The position numbers were made by a program, and so were the translations under genes. Of a DNA stretch of 64,000 nucleotides, positions 1 through 10,119 are shown one piece after another (position 1 is the stretch's first letter; each line of letters starts with the position of its first letter). This DNA comes from Cycas panzhihuaensis. Lineage: Eukaryota > Cycadophyta. The notes under the pieces were generated by a model. The model made no database searches. It worked only from the letters and a program-made list of their open reading frames with translations, and was not told the origin of the DNA. The stretch is taken from the NCBI GenBank assembly GCA_023213395.1, contig CM041465.1, positions 94,929,741-94,993,740 of the forward strand. Reading direction: 5' to 3'.

Positions 1-609
1 ATGGTAATGAAGAGATAGTACATGTGTTTACATAAATGAGTTGGATGGAATATGATAACTAAGTGCTCATTGGAATGTGATTTATGTGAAGGGACTTTAT
101 GGGCATGATAAGACTAATTTGAAGGCAAGAAAGATAGTGATATGAGGTGATGAGATGCTTGTTGCATGTGAGGTTAACATGACAAGATTGGGAAATTATT
201 GGGTATGTTTTGAGGATGATATTAGGGATGTTTGATTATGTGTTCTAGTTGATTGAATGGGTAAAGAAGGATGAGTTTCTTATTAAAGATACCTGAGTTG
301 CAAGGAAGCAAAATTATTAAATAATGTAATAGCATGAGTTATGTGTTTTGGATAATCAAGTGAAGTGTATGTCTTGGTAGTAACATATGATATGTATGAT
401 CATTGTGAGATTTATGAGGCATTGATTTAGTGAAGTGAGTGTTTGGATTCTACGTGACTGGTTGGTGATATGTGAAAGGCAATGATGTGAGGATAAAGTC
501 AATGATGTGAAAGATATGAAATATGAGAGAATTTGGTGAGTATGATTAATGAGCAAGTTACCAATGTTAGGTGAGTTTGTTGATTGAAAAAGGGACACAT
601 TATTTAGAT

Positions 610-1002
610 ATGGCATTTATAATCATGGAAGAGAATGATGTGGTTATGTATGTTCCTAAAACAAATGAATATTACTTGAAGGATTCATTTCTTCCAATAC
701 CTAAGTGCAATGGTGAAGACTACTTCTTTTGGACAATTAAAATAAGATGTCTATTCATAGCTAGAGGTTTGTGGAAGATTGTTACTAATGAATATGATAT
801 CCCTAATGATGAAGAAGAAAAGGAAATGTTTGAGAAGAAAGATAGAAAAGCATTCATTATGATTCGAGCTGCATTCAATGAGGTTGATCTTCCTTCCAGA
901 TTCTATTTTGTCATTCCTATGATTCTACATGCAAGTAATGCTAAAGAAACTTAGAATTTTCTAAGGGAAGTATTTGAACAAACTCCTAAAGAGATACAAT
1001 AG
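610..1002 (+). pseudogene. Copia-type gag (UBN2-like), family 1 copy A, one premature stop
   Basis: The first ATG that aligns with copy B is at 610 and starts MAFIIMEENDV. The frame carries the features of plant copia gag of the DUF4219/UBN2 type: a GEDYFFW core (residues about 37-43) followed by FIARGLWKIV and a lysine/glutamate-rich stretch EEEKEMFEKKDRKAF. It is about 75-80% identical by eye to copy B. A TAG at 952-954 falls where copy B has tryptophan (AKEAWNF), so it is a TGG-to-TAG change in this copy. The frame then reads on to a second stop, TAG at 1000-1002, that B shares as TAA. No CCHC zinc knuckle is present. Capsid-like function for packaging element RNA is inferred from family. 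Confidence 0.75.
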
Positions 1003-1722
1003 ATGATTGAAAAGGTAATTCAGGCTAGTTATGATATAGGTACAATGAATGAAGAAAATATCATCAACACTAATGAAACGATATGTCAGAATGAAGAATG
1101 TATGAGTATAGATGAAACTTTTTTTTAATGTAAAGAAACGATAGTTGAATGCATTGATGAGATTACAAATGAAGACATTGAAAGTGATGAATTGATTTCA
1201 AGAGAAATTGAACCTGATGGTCCTATACTAGATGAGTCCTATATTGTTGATATTTCTACTTTAAGTGTTGATTCAAGTTTGAATGATGTTTCTTCTTTGA
1301 GCATTGATTTAAGTTCAAAGAGTATGCAAGTTTATCAAGACTCCACTCCTAAGGTTGAAGAAATCATTGTTGTATATGGTGTTCAAGAGTTTATATAGGA
1401 TAACAATGACAGGCAAGTTATGATTGAAGATGGTTGTTTACATGATCTACATCTTCATCAGACTAGACCAACCACGATAAAGAATAAGGATTTATACTTA
1501 CTAGAGTAGCTACATCAATGTCGTCACTATAAAATTGAAGATGAAAATCAAGCTAAAGATATCATCTTACAAAGGCATCAATAAAGAATTGAAGATAAAA
1601 ATCAAGATAAAGACATCATTCTATAGCAAAGACATCACTACAAGATTGAAGACAAGAATCAGGTTAAAGACATCATTCTCAAAACATTTCTAAGGACAAA
1701 GCATTTCAAATATAATTGATCC
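1003..1722 (+). pseudogene. Acidic second frame (ORF2) of family 1 element, copy A
   Basis: An ATG lies directly after the gag stop (stop 1000-1002, ATG 1003-1005), exactly as in copy B. The frame reads MIEKVIQASYD, then a stretch rich in Glu, Asp, Ser and Thr (TNETICQNEE, SVDSSLNDVSS), then three copies of an YKIEDKNQ-type repeat, ending at a TGA just before the purine tract. It is broken by several in-frame stops, one at an eight-T run near 1122 and others at Gln codons. I do not recognise any domain. It is not RNase H, which would normally occupy this 3' position in a copia element. It could be an unusually long gag tail or a separate protein. Confidence 0.5.
1522..1685 (+). repeat. Tandem repeat of 54-57 bp inside ORF2 (copy A)
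   Basis: Three in-frame units each contain the core AAATTGAAGA followed by an AAATCA-type segment and GACATCATT. Unit cores start near 1531, 1585 and 1642, giving spacings of 54 and 57 bases, so units are multiples of three and encode a repeated KIED(K/E)NQ-KDIIL motif. The same array occurs in copy B at about 48290-48455. Confidence 0.7.
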
Positions 1723-1742
1723 AAATGTACATTAAGGGGGAG

Positions 1743-1965
1743 TGTTAGAATATTAATATACATTTGATTTATCCCACATGCAAGCGGGTCCTACTCTTCC
1801 ATCATGACTTATATTATAAATACACAATTGTATGTATCATATTGTAATGATGTTGTAAGGATGTTTTATTAATACAATACGAGGCACCTTAAGGGTACTG
1901 TTCGATCCTATAGAGGTGTTCTATTTTATTTGTCAATATCTTATTCCAGGTTCTATTTTCCAACA
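1743..1965 (+). repeat. 3' LTR of family 1 copy A
   Basis: The repeat starts TGTTAGAATATT and ends TTTTCCAACA, so it has the TG...CA ends of an LTR. It is homologous over its length to the 45528-45763 and 48506-48731 LTRs of copy B. A TATA-like TATTATAAATACAC lies near 1811. The purine tract ends immediately before it. The base pairs that follow are AAAAT, the presumptive target duplication, whose partner is outside the window. Confidence 0.85.
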
Positions 1966-1988
1966 AAAATGACAATACAAATATTAAT

Positions 1989-2126
1989 ATTAAATATAAT
2001 TAAATTATCAAGGAGTGATAATTTTTTGGGTTGGAAGAAATAAGTTAAACATCTATTATTAAATATAATTAAATTATCAAGGAGTGATAATTTTTTGGGT
2101 TGGAAGAAATAAGTTAAACATCTATT
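1989..2126 (+). repeat. Perfect 69-bp tandem duplication at the gag N-terminus of H
   Basis: Two head-to-tail copies (1989-2057 and 2058-2126) are identical base for base. The unit begins ATTAAATATAATTAAA and ends TTAAACATCTATT. At 69 bp (23 codons) it repeats the gag segment containing LSRSDNFLGWKK in frame. The identity contrasts with the decay of the rest of H. Confidence 0.95.
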
Positions 2127-2720
2127 GATTATGAATAGTTTTTGGGCTTGCGTATCTTGATATATACCCAAACCCATTCCTTTACATGACCCAAATGATC
2201 CTAATATCATGATACCTCCAGACCCTATCATCCTTGCTGCCTTTAGAGCCAAGGATAATATAGTTATTTTCCTCCTTCACCTAATAATGGAGGATAACAT
2301 TGATCAAAACATTAAAAGAGTCAATTCCTCTCATGAATCATGGAGTACTATATGTTTCCTTTATACAGGGAATGATGATTCTAATACCATCATATTGAAA
2401 GCACACATATATGTCATTCCCTTTGTTGGTTCTATCCCATCTCATATGACTAAAGTAAAGTCCATTAGAAACCAACTAAATAGTCTTGGTACCCCTCCCT
2501 CTAATCATGACCTTCTTGATAGTGTTGTCAATGTCCTTCCTATTGATTATAATAATTTCATATCATGTCTATCTAATGACTTTGCCATAATAGATTTCAA
2601 TACCTTAAAAGGACTACTAGTTAAAGAAGAGGGTATCCTAATTTGTCATGGAGTTGTATCCTCTTCTAACTCTACTCTTATATTTTTAGCAAGAAATCAT
2701 AGGAGAAACCAACCTTAATA
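2127..2720 (+). pseudogene. Copia gag remnant of element H
   Basis: An open stretch from 2209 to 2718 continues the gag begun in the tandem duplication. It has the usual copia gag features: an AAFRAKDNIVIFLL helix region, ESWSTICFLYTGNDD, and MTKVKSIRNQLNSLG followed by HDLLDSVVNVLPIDYNNFI, matching the common pattern of short UBN2 gag proteins that bind element RNA. A degenerate basic Asn/Lys-rich tract near 2870-3000 stands where a zinc knuckle would be expected, but no CCHC box is readable. Confidence 0.7.
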
Positions 2721-3094
2721 GTAGCCTATAGCCCAATAGTTTAGTTCCATGAACTTGAACCAACCATCACAATAGCTACAATAATCAAGAAACTAGTGGT
2801 AGAGATAGAATGTTACCTACTTATATTAAGGCAAACTTGGGCATGTCATAATAGATTATAAGAAAAGATAATATGACCTGTAACTTATACTACATTAATT
2901 TGGAAAATAAGGAGCATCATATCAATAACAAAACAAAGGTTATGGATAAGGTAATAGATGACAACAGTAAAGAAATCAACCTAGAAATAAAAATGAAGGT
3001 AATAATAAGAATTTCTAATAAGGAGGCCATATGGCCAATTCCCAAGATGACTCATAGAACCTATTCTTTACTACTTTCTCTTCACATCATGAAG

Positions 3095-4239
3095 ATAATT
3101 CTTGGTTGATAGATTTTAGTGTCATACATCATATGATTAGCATTAAAGAGCTTTTAAATGATACCATACCTACTAAGTTATAAATAGTCATATTTGATGA
3201 CACCTTATATATGATGTGGCTAAGATTGGAAGAGCTCCCATAGACCTAAAGAATTCAAACATTAGACATTATATAATAATTATCCTTTATGTTTTTGGTA
3301 TAAAATAAAACCTCCTCTTTGTGAGTTAGATTGACAAGCAAAATTTTGATGTCCTCTTTAGCCAAGGAATATGTACTATTTTAAACCACTTAACTGGTCA
3401 AATAGTTAGTATAGGATATGAAGATAGTGGCCTATATAAATTGATGGTGTCCCACTCTCCACTAATTAGATTTAGGATTCATATACCACTGTTCAGTCTT
3501 ATCATCTTGATAAGGGAAAGTAAATCATTATAGAAGACCTACCCACTAAAACATAAGGTGATTACTCTTATAATCAGGAGGACCATCATAAAAATGTCCT
3601 AAGGACCAACTATGGCGTCAATGCCTTAGCTACATGAATATGCAAACTCTCCATCTCATATTTAGACTCCAAATGATACATGGATTACCCAATATCAAGT
3701 AGAACAAATACTTTTGTGAAGCATACATATTCAACAAATAACATAGGGAACCCTTTCATTCTAAGAGAGTTTAGCATGCAACTAAACCATTGGGCCTAGC
3801 TCATTTAAATATCTATTAACCCATGTGATTTCATTCCCTTAATGGTAGCTTGTACTTCATCACCTTCATTGATGATTATTCTCAAAAAGTTTGGGTCTAC
3901 TTTCTACAGAATAAATTAGTGGCCTTCTATAAATTTAAAGACTTCAAAGTTGAAGTGGAGAATGAGTCCCACATAATAATTAGGATCTTAAGATCTGATA
4001 ATAGAGACGAATATACTTTAAATTAGTTCAATAAATTTTATAGAGAACATAGTATCAAATATTAATTCTTAGCTCTAAAAACTTCTTAATAAAATGGTGT
4101 TGTTGAGCATATGAATAAAACACTATTAAATAAAGCTAAAGCAATGGTTAAATATACTAATCTTACTAACTCATTTTGGGTTTAATCCATTTATACTATC
4201 ACTTACTTGATAAATAGGAGTTTAACTTTAGTTGTAAGA
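3095..4239 (+). pseudogene. Protease and integrase remnant of H, first part
   Basis: The protease site is reduced to SWLIDFSVIHHMIS near 3103-3145, so the D-S/T-G triad is lost. The GAG-pre-integrase region follows (about 3590-3790). The integrase core is readable as LAHLNIY (the first catalytic Asp of the usual HTD is Asn), FITFIDDYSQKVWVYFL, ILRSDNRDEY (second Asp present) and NGVVEHMN (Glu present). The frame is interrupted by several stops at Gln or Trp positions. It stops at NRSLTLVVR, where a solo LTR has inserted, and resumes at 4883. Confidence 0.7.
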
Positions 4240-4877
4240 TGTTGGATATATGACAATAATGTATAAGGAGGCTAAGTTTTTAGAACTTTTTTGGCGTAAT
4301 TTTTTCTACAAACTTTCCTTGGGGGGATCCAAAGGGGGTGATAACCCCCCTTGGCTAAGGGGTTTGGGGGGTACTAGAACCCCCCTATAAGTGGGTTCAG
4401 GGATAGTAACCCTCGAAGAAAAAAGTTAGGGTTTAAGACCTACTAAATTATAAAGAGAATCAAGGTTGTTCATAAAAAAGGCCCTAGATTTGATGGTTGC
4501 AATTGATGCACCTTCTTATATGTAACCTACATTGAGTAACTAGATTTTTTGAGTTATTGTATCACATTGTATTATATCATGGGTGGTTATTAGTTATTAT
4601 TACTATGAGAACTCTATGGTAGCTACATGTAGAGATCTTTCATTCTTGATTAATAAAGATTGATACATTTCATATGTGGATGTTTCCCTAGCAATCTGGT
4701 AGGGTTTTACCATATTATATCTAGTGTACTTGGTAATGTGTATGCTTTATTATGTGTTGAATGATCTTTGGTTTATATAATTTCATTTGTTTAAAGTTTT
4801 GAATCCTTGTTCTTATTTCAAAATAAATTAGATCCTAGTGACTAGTTTTGGTAATCTAAAACTAGGTTTTCTCAACA
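4240..4877. repeat. Solo LTR (638 bp) inserted in H integrase
   Basis: The block starts TGTTGGATAT and ends TTCTCAACA, so the ends are TG...CA with a 5-bp inverted match. It is flanked by a perfect 5-bp target duplication TAAGA (4235-4239 and 4878-4882). Removing it rejoins the integrase reading of H across the TAAGA site. No internal pair of terminal repeats is visible, so it is a solo LTR rather than a short complete element. It holds an unusual cluster of G and C runs at 4321-4385. Its orientation and parent family are unknown; no other copy is seen in this window. Confidence 0.85.
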
Positions 4878-4882
4878 TAAGA

Positions 4883-5115
4883 AACATGATACCTGAGAAG
4901 GCTTGGTCAGGTCAAAATCATATAGCCTTACACCTTTGAATATTTAGTTGTACATCCTATAAATTTATTATAGAGAAAAATAGGAAGAAACTTGATGATA
5001 AAAACCTCAAATACATAGGTTATATACCTAAATGTAAAGCTTATAAGGTGTATGAACCTACTGAGAGTTAAGCATATGCATCTCAGGATGTCATATTTAT
5101 AGGAGACAATCAAGA
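4883..5115 (+). pseudogene. Integrase C-terminal remnant of H, second part
   Basis: After the solo LTR the copia integrase continues as NMIPEKAWSGQ, then KLDDKNLKYIGYIPKCKAYKVYEP and ASQDVIFIGDNQ, the usual end of the copia integrase region before the variable linker. One TAG is present near 5071. The linker to reverse transcriptase (5115-5480) is Pro/Ser/Thr-rich and not conserved. Confidence 0.65.
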
Positions 5116-5479
5116 CTTGGACCAATCACAAATATAGTTTCTAGTAGATGATGATATTACTACTCCAAATGTCCCTCCTACAAAAATTATAGACCCTTTG
5201 GCTACACCTACTTCATATAATCCAAGTTATTCATATACTCCATTAGAATCTATATTTCATTCTCCCTAGACATCTATATTTCCATTATTATCACCTAAAG
5301 AGGATTAAGTTGGAAGCATAAAAAATCTTCCCCAAGTGGTACTTACAAGTCATGAAAGATACCTTGCCACCTCCAACACCACCCAAAAGGGAATCCAAGC
5401 TTAAGCACACAATAAACTTTGCCTTAATGGTATAAGTTCTTGAAGCTCCTGAGCCTACCACCTTTAAGGAGGTAATAAA

Positions 5480-6985
5480 AAACTAAATGTGGTAGGCTCC
5501 TATGGATGAGATATATTCCATCCTTAAAAATAACACATGGGAGCTCATTGATTCACTGTTAGAAAGAAGCCAATTGATTGTTGTTGGCTTTATAAAACCA
5601 AGTATCATGTTGATGGCTTCATTTAATAACATAAAGTATATCTTATTACCATAGGATTTAAATAGTAAGAAGGCATTGATTATGATGAGACCTTTACCCT
5701 AGTATTTAACATGACAACATTCTATCTAGTTATGTCACTAATAACTAGATCAAATGGCCTATATACCAAATGGATGTTAAAAGTACTTTCCTCAATAGAG
5801 ATCTTATTGAAGAAGTTTTCTTAGGATAACCTCCTAACTACACTATTCCCAAAAAAGAACACTTACTTTGTAAGCTAAAGAAATCCTTATATAGACAAAA
5901 GCAGGCACCTTGTGCCTAGCATGCAAAGATTGACACTTTCTTTATCAAGTATGGATTGATTCATTCATCCTCTTATCCTAATCTATACATTAGGATCTGT
6001 AACCACATGATCACCATCATTACTCTCTATGTTGATGGCTTGGTAATCACTAAGAATAATGATGAAGACATTTCTAGTCTCTAGTAGGAACTAAAAAGTA
6101 ATTTTGAGATGACATACCTTGGACTAGTCCATTACTTCCTTAGAATTAAAGTGTGCCAAGAACTAGGATATATATTCTTATCACAATCCAGATATGTGAA
6201 TGAGTGCTTACAGTGATTAAAAATGAGTGATTTAAAACCTTCTCCAATACCCATAAAGACTAGAATAAAGCTAATAATGGATGAATAAGGAAAACCTTTT
6301 GATCCTACACTTTATAGACAACTTGTAGGGAGTTTCATTTATCTTACTCACACTCACATCAAGATTTCATATACAATTGGGATATGTTCAATGTACATAT
6401 CACCACACAAAATGTCACACTGAAAAGTTGCCACCAGGTTTCTCAAATATATTCATGGCCCCTTACAGCTTGGACTTGATTGCATACAATTTGACACTTC
6501 TATTTTAAAAGGATTTATGGATGTAGACTAGGCTAGTTGCTAGGATTCTCACCATTCAATATTAAGTTAATATGTTGATGTGAACTTATCTACTATTTCT
6601 TGAAGTTGTAAGAAATAATCAAATGCTATATTTTTCTCCACTAAAGTAGAGTACAAAGAAGTTGTTCATACTACCACTAAGGTGATCTAGCTATGCAAGA
6701 TTATTGTGAACATGGTCTTAAATATACCTAAGATACACTCATATATTATGTCATTAAGAGTGTACTAAAGATGACCAATAACCTTATATTCCATGCATGT
6801 ACTAAACATATTGAGATCCATCATTATTTCATCCATGAACATATGCAAGATGGAGAAATTAATATATTATACTAATTTATTGAAGACTAAGTTACAAACA
6901 TCTTCATTAAAGCACTTGGTAACCTAAAGTTTGAAAGGTTTTGGAATGACCTTAGTGTTAAGATCAATGAAGCTATTATTAAAGG
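5480..6985 (+). pseudogene. Reverse transcriptase and RNase H remnant of H
   Basis: RVT_2-type reverse transcriptase is visible in pieces across frames. The LYGLKQAPRAW box is present as SLYRQKQAPCA followed by TAG at 5917-5919 (Trp-to-stop). The catalytic YVDD box near 6030 reads YVDG, so one catalytic Asp is lost. Downstream, QLVGSFIYLT and a KFLKYIHGPLQLGLD-like segment mark the connection to RNase H. The RNase H tail ends with an ALGNLKFERFWNDLSVK-like segment near 6910-6960, typical of copia C-termini, shortly before the purine tract. Confidence 0.7.
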
Positions 6986-6989
6986 AGTA

Positions 6990-7318
6990 TGTTAAATTAT
7001 AATAACATCTCATTCATCAACTTTATATAGTACATAACTTAATGATGTTAATCCTAGTTGAGGGTCATGAGCCCCCCATTTGTTGTATAATGGGTCAATC
7101 ATATGTGACTAACATGAGGTCTAATTATTTATAAGAAGAGTGATATCAAGCCCTCTATACATATGGTTATGTATATATTGAGCATTGACAAGAGTTGAAA
7201 CTCTATCAGAATGCTTTTGTAGGCTTCAATAAATTTGATTGCTCCATATTCTATTCTATGTACATGTTGATTTATAAGAGAATAAGATCCTATTAGATAT
7301 ATTAGATTAATTCTAATA
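6990..7318 (+). repeat. Probable 3' LTR of H
   Basis: A purine-rich tract ATTAAAGGAGTA directly precedes TGTTAAATTATAAT, the expected start of a 3' LTR. The right end is taken at TTCTAATA (7318), read as a decayed TAACA end. The 5' LTR is outside the window, so the right boundary is an estimate. A polyadenylation-like AATAAA occurs near 7230. Confidence 0.55.
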
Positions 7319-8484
7319 TTGTCACTTATAACAAACTCTTACCAAGTTAGTCATCTTATCATTTCCTTTTATTTTCTTAGTAAACACTTTAAGTTCTTCT
7401 TGTATTAAGAAAAAATTAGCTAGGATAATCATAAAAACAATAAAAGAACCTCTTAATTTCTCTAGGTTTTATTACATTCTAAAAGAAAGAAGGAAAATAC
7501 AATAAGCATCTAACTTGTATTATTACTTTCTCTCTTAAAAGGAAGAAAAGAAAAATAAAAAAAATATTTTTGTTGCATTAGGAACATTTAGGTTGCATAC
7601 ACGTTATAGTAAAAAGAAAATAAAAAGGAACATTTAGATTTGCATCACTTAGCTTGCATTAGGGAATGCATTCATGTTATATTAGTTTTACATGACTTTG
7701 TTCTATGTTTTGACTACCTTCTCATGCAAATATAAAGTTGCATATTAGACTTGTATTTAGGATTACTTTCTTGGTGATTTCCCCCTAAGTTACACCTACT
7801 CCTAATCATTAGGATTCATTTGGTTATTTAGGACATCACATCTCTGGTATATCAACCTCGTCCTTCCCTTAGGAGTAAATACATTCCATTGAGAAGGAGT
7901 TTTGATTACTTGGCCCCTAACATTATCAACATATAAACTCTCCCTCCTTTGGGAGTCATTATAACTCCAATTGTATTCTAAATGCCAAAAGGGATAGTCT
8001 CCTATTATATTTTGGGTTTGAGAGCAGTTCCTCATTCTCCTTCACATCTAAGTATAAGAGTCAATCAGAGTTAGATGTGGGTATCCCCAAGCCATCCATT
8101 CTCATAGGTGGATCATTGTTGGGTGAGTGAGTCCCCAATAGATAACCATTGATAGGGTCACTAATCTAGGGTCCAATGTCTCTTAAATCTTTAGACTCAC
8201 CAATCCTCCCTTTCCTGAGCATAGAATGAAGTAGTATTTTCCTTAAAGGGTGGTTTAGAGGTCTAGGTTAAGATCCCCTCTCTAAAACTAAAACTTAGAA
8301 AGGGATATTATATAACAACTAACTAGAACATTATAACACTGACCAAAACCAACTCAAACAATTGCATACCTAGAGAAATTATCCCTTTTGCCTAAAAAGG
8401 GTCAAAAGTACTTATTGAAACCAATCACCTAAAACTTTCACTTTGAGTTAACCTAGTTGATTAGGACCACCAAGGAACAAGCTC
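7319..8484. other. Unassigned AT-rich sequence between H and G
   Basis: No protein domain is readable on either strand. It is A+T-rich with purine runs near 7490-7560. The one open stretch (7802-8035, minus) has no recognisable domain. The G+C rises locally near 8040-8280. It may be the sequence into which H and G inserted, or part of an older element. Confidence 0.5.
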
Positions 8485-8655
8485 ATAAGAAAGAGAAATT
8501 ATAAGTTCTTTCATCATGCTTATATTTATCCTAGTTAATATGAATACAATGTTGGAGGTTCAAGAAAATAAAGTAGAGAGGCAATGCATTCAAGAATGAT
8601 ATTCTTCCTCTTTTTCTTTTATATGTAATATAGGCTAGAGATAAGAAGGAAGCAT
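8485..8655 (-). repeat. Left LTR of G, segment left of the C insertion
   Basis: From about ATAAGAAAGAGAAATT the sequence matches 41310 onward of the right copy, including ATGCTTATATTTATCCTAGT and TAGAGATAAGAAGGAA. It breaks at 8655 where element C starts and resumes at 17888. The right copy at 41480-41500 is the undisrupted counterpart. Confidence 0.65.
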
Positions 8656-8958
8656 TATTAGAAATAATATTCATTTTCTCTAAGGGGTGTGCATAGTGGC
8701 ATTAGAACTCCATGGGGCTGAATCTAGCTATCATTAACTGACCTAGGTAATAGGTATATATTTTTATATTTATTTATTATTATTTTTTTATTTAAAAAAA
8801 GGTGTCGGTCATTGGTAGGCTTCCCCAACATCCTGACTATAAATATAGAGTTCAAATACTCAATGATAAATTTTAACACCACCCTCTATTGGAATGTTGT
8901 TGATTTTTCATCATTATGGCATTATAACTTGTTCTGCTTTGTCCCTGCATACTCTTCA
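8656..8958 (+). repeat. 5' LTR of C
   Basis: Homologous end to end to 17585-17887. It starts TATTAGAAATAATATT (original TG start mutated) and ends CATACTCTTCA. A TATA-like ACTATAAATATAGAG lies near 8838. The primer-binding site follows after two bases. Confidence 0.85.
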
Positions 8959-8960
8959 TT

Positions 8961-8978
8961 TGGTTTTAGAGCAATTGG
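8961..8978 (+). other. Primer-binding site of C
   Basis: TGGTTTTAGAGCAATTGG differs from the usual plant copia tRNA-Met primer site TGGTATCAGAGC at two positions (A-to-T and C-to-T). It sits two bases after the 5' LTR and fixes the orientation of C as +. Confidence 0.75.
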
Positions 8979-9794
8979 TCTCAGTTGTGATTGAATTTAG
9001 AGCATATTATGATATATAGCAAGCTAATATAGCAAATATTTATTCATTTTCTAAAGCTTTCTCAATAGTTTTCTATAGTTTTTATTAAATATTTCAATGA
9101 TTTACTATGTATGCTCCATCTAATTAATATTTCTCCATATTTATGTAGTATTTATAGGTAATCTCAACCTAACACTCATTTAGAGTAGTTTCATTGAAGT
9201 TTTAATTAATTTTTTATAAGTTTTTAATTGTTTTTTAAGCATTTTTTTGAGGTTTTTTCATAAACATGATCTTTTGTAGGCTAGTGCACCTTCATCATCA
9301 AGTAGAACTATATTGAGTGACTACTTGTTTGAATCCTTATCAAGTCTACTTCATTACAGAACATACAATTTATAAAACTGTCACCCCAGTCCAAAGATAT
9401 AGCTCCCAAAAGTTGGCTCACTGCTACTGTCTATTAAAATCCCATTAGCCAGTTGGATTTTTTTTTTTTTTTCACTTATTTCTTTCAGTATCACACCCTC
9501 AACAGGGCTTCACCTCTCTCTATGGGCTCTCTAGGCTATATATCTAGTGTAGGTAACTCTCTTCTAGATTGTATAATATCCCTAGAGTTGTTTAGCCCGT
9601 ATACAGTCCCCACATAGATCTTTGGCCTATTATTATCTATTCTTTATAATTCCTAAGCTCTACATTAGTTCTCAACATTTTTTTTTTGCCCTAGATATAC
9701 ATGTATAACCCATAGTCTCACCAAGTTTTGCCCTAGATCTATGTGATACAGGTGACATCTAGTTCCTTTTTAACTTTTTTTCTCCTTCTATTTA
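8979..9794 (+). other. Leader of C, left of the D insertion
   Basis: No coding is readable. It includes a 14-base T run near 9460 and two copies of a GCCCTAGAT segment near 9690 and 9735. Long 5' leaders are usual for copia elements; this one continues at 14881. Confidence 0.5.
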
Positions 9795-10012
9795 TGTTGG
9801 GAACAACCTTCGTAGGAATGAAAGAATCTTGATCATTAATGCTCAATGTGTACATATATATACAATGAGAAGTTTTAACTGCCTAATAACTATCAAACCT
9901 AATTATGACACATGTCCAACACTTAATTACCTTTCATTAAGATGGACTTATGTCCTAATATATTTATGTCTTAACACCCTTATGTCTTAAGATAAAACAT
10001 TATACTCTAACA
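9795..10012 (-). repeat. 3' LTR of D
   Basis: 218 bp, partner of 14658-14875. The purine tract, read on the minus strand as AAGAGAGGG, lies just right of it at 10013-10022. Confidence 0.95.
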
Positions 10013-10119
10013 CCCTCTCTTAATGTTTTATACTTTTAGTCCTATTTTGTCTCTTAATATCTGAAACTTTTCTTTTCCTAATGGTTTGGTTAAAATATCT
10101 GCAATCTGATCATGAGTTG

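Larger units (their letters stand above)
1..1965 (+). mobile_element. Gag-only LTR retrotransposon, family 1 copy A (5' part outside window)
   Basis: This is the 3' two thirds of a non-autonomous copia-type element. Position 1 aligns by eye with about 46729 of complete copy B (45528-48731), so roughly 1 kb including the 5' LTR lies outside. Order: leader, gag-like frame from 610, acidic second frame from 1003, purine tract AAGGGGGAG (1734-1742), 3' LTR (1743-1965). No protease, integrase or reverse transcriptase is seen between gag and the purine tract. This matches the published class of terminal-repeat retrotransposons with a GAG domain (TR-GAG). It lies against element H, whose own 5' end is missing here, so A probably inserted into H. 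The family assignment to copy B is clear; mobility by a partner element is inferred. Confidence 0.85.
1966..7318 (+). mobile_element. Decayed Ty1/copia element H (5' end outside window)
   Basis: A heavily mutated copia element in + orientation. In order: gag (about 1989-2720), protease remnant near 3100-3145, GAG-pre-integrase about 3590-3790, integrase about 3800-4235 and 4883-5110 (split by a solo LTR), reverse transcriptase about 5480-6180, RNase H about 6430-6985, then a purine tract and 3' LTR. Its own 5' LTR is not in the window because family 1 copy A sits at its 5' side. Many stops and frameshifts make it non-functional. Copia identity rests on the domain order (integrase before reverse transcriptase) and on motif remnants. 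Confidence 0.8.

Noticed and set aside
356-616. Minus-strand open stretch of 86 codons
   Set aside because: It lies antisense to the leader of family 1 copy A, has low-complexity Ser/Thr/Ile content and no counterpart maintained in copy B.
7802-8035. Minus-strand 77-codon stretch with several Trp
   Set aside because: No domain recognised, no paralogue in the window and no start context; recorded only within the unassigned block.
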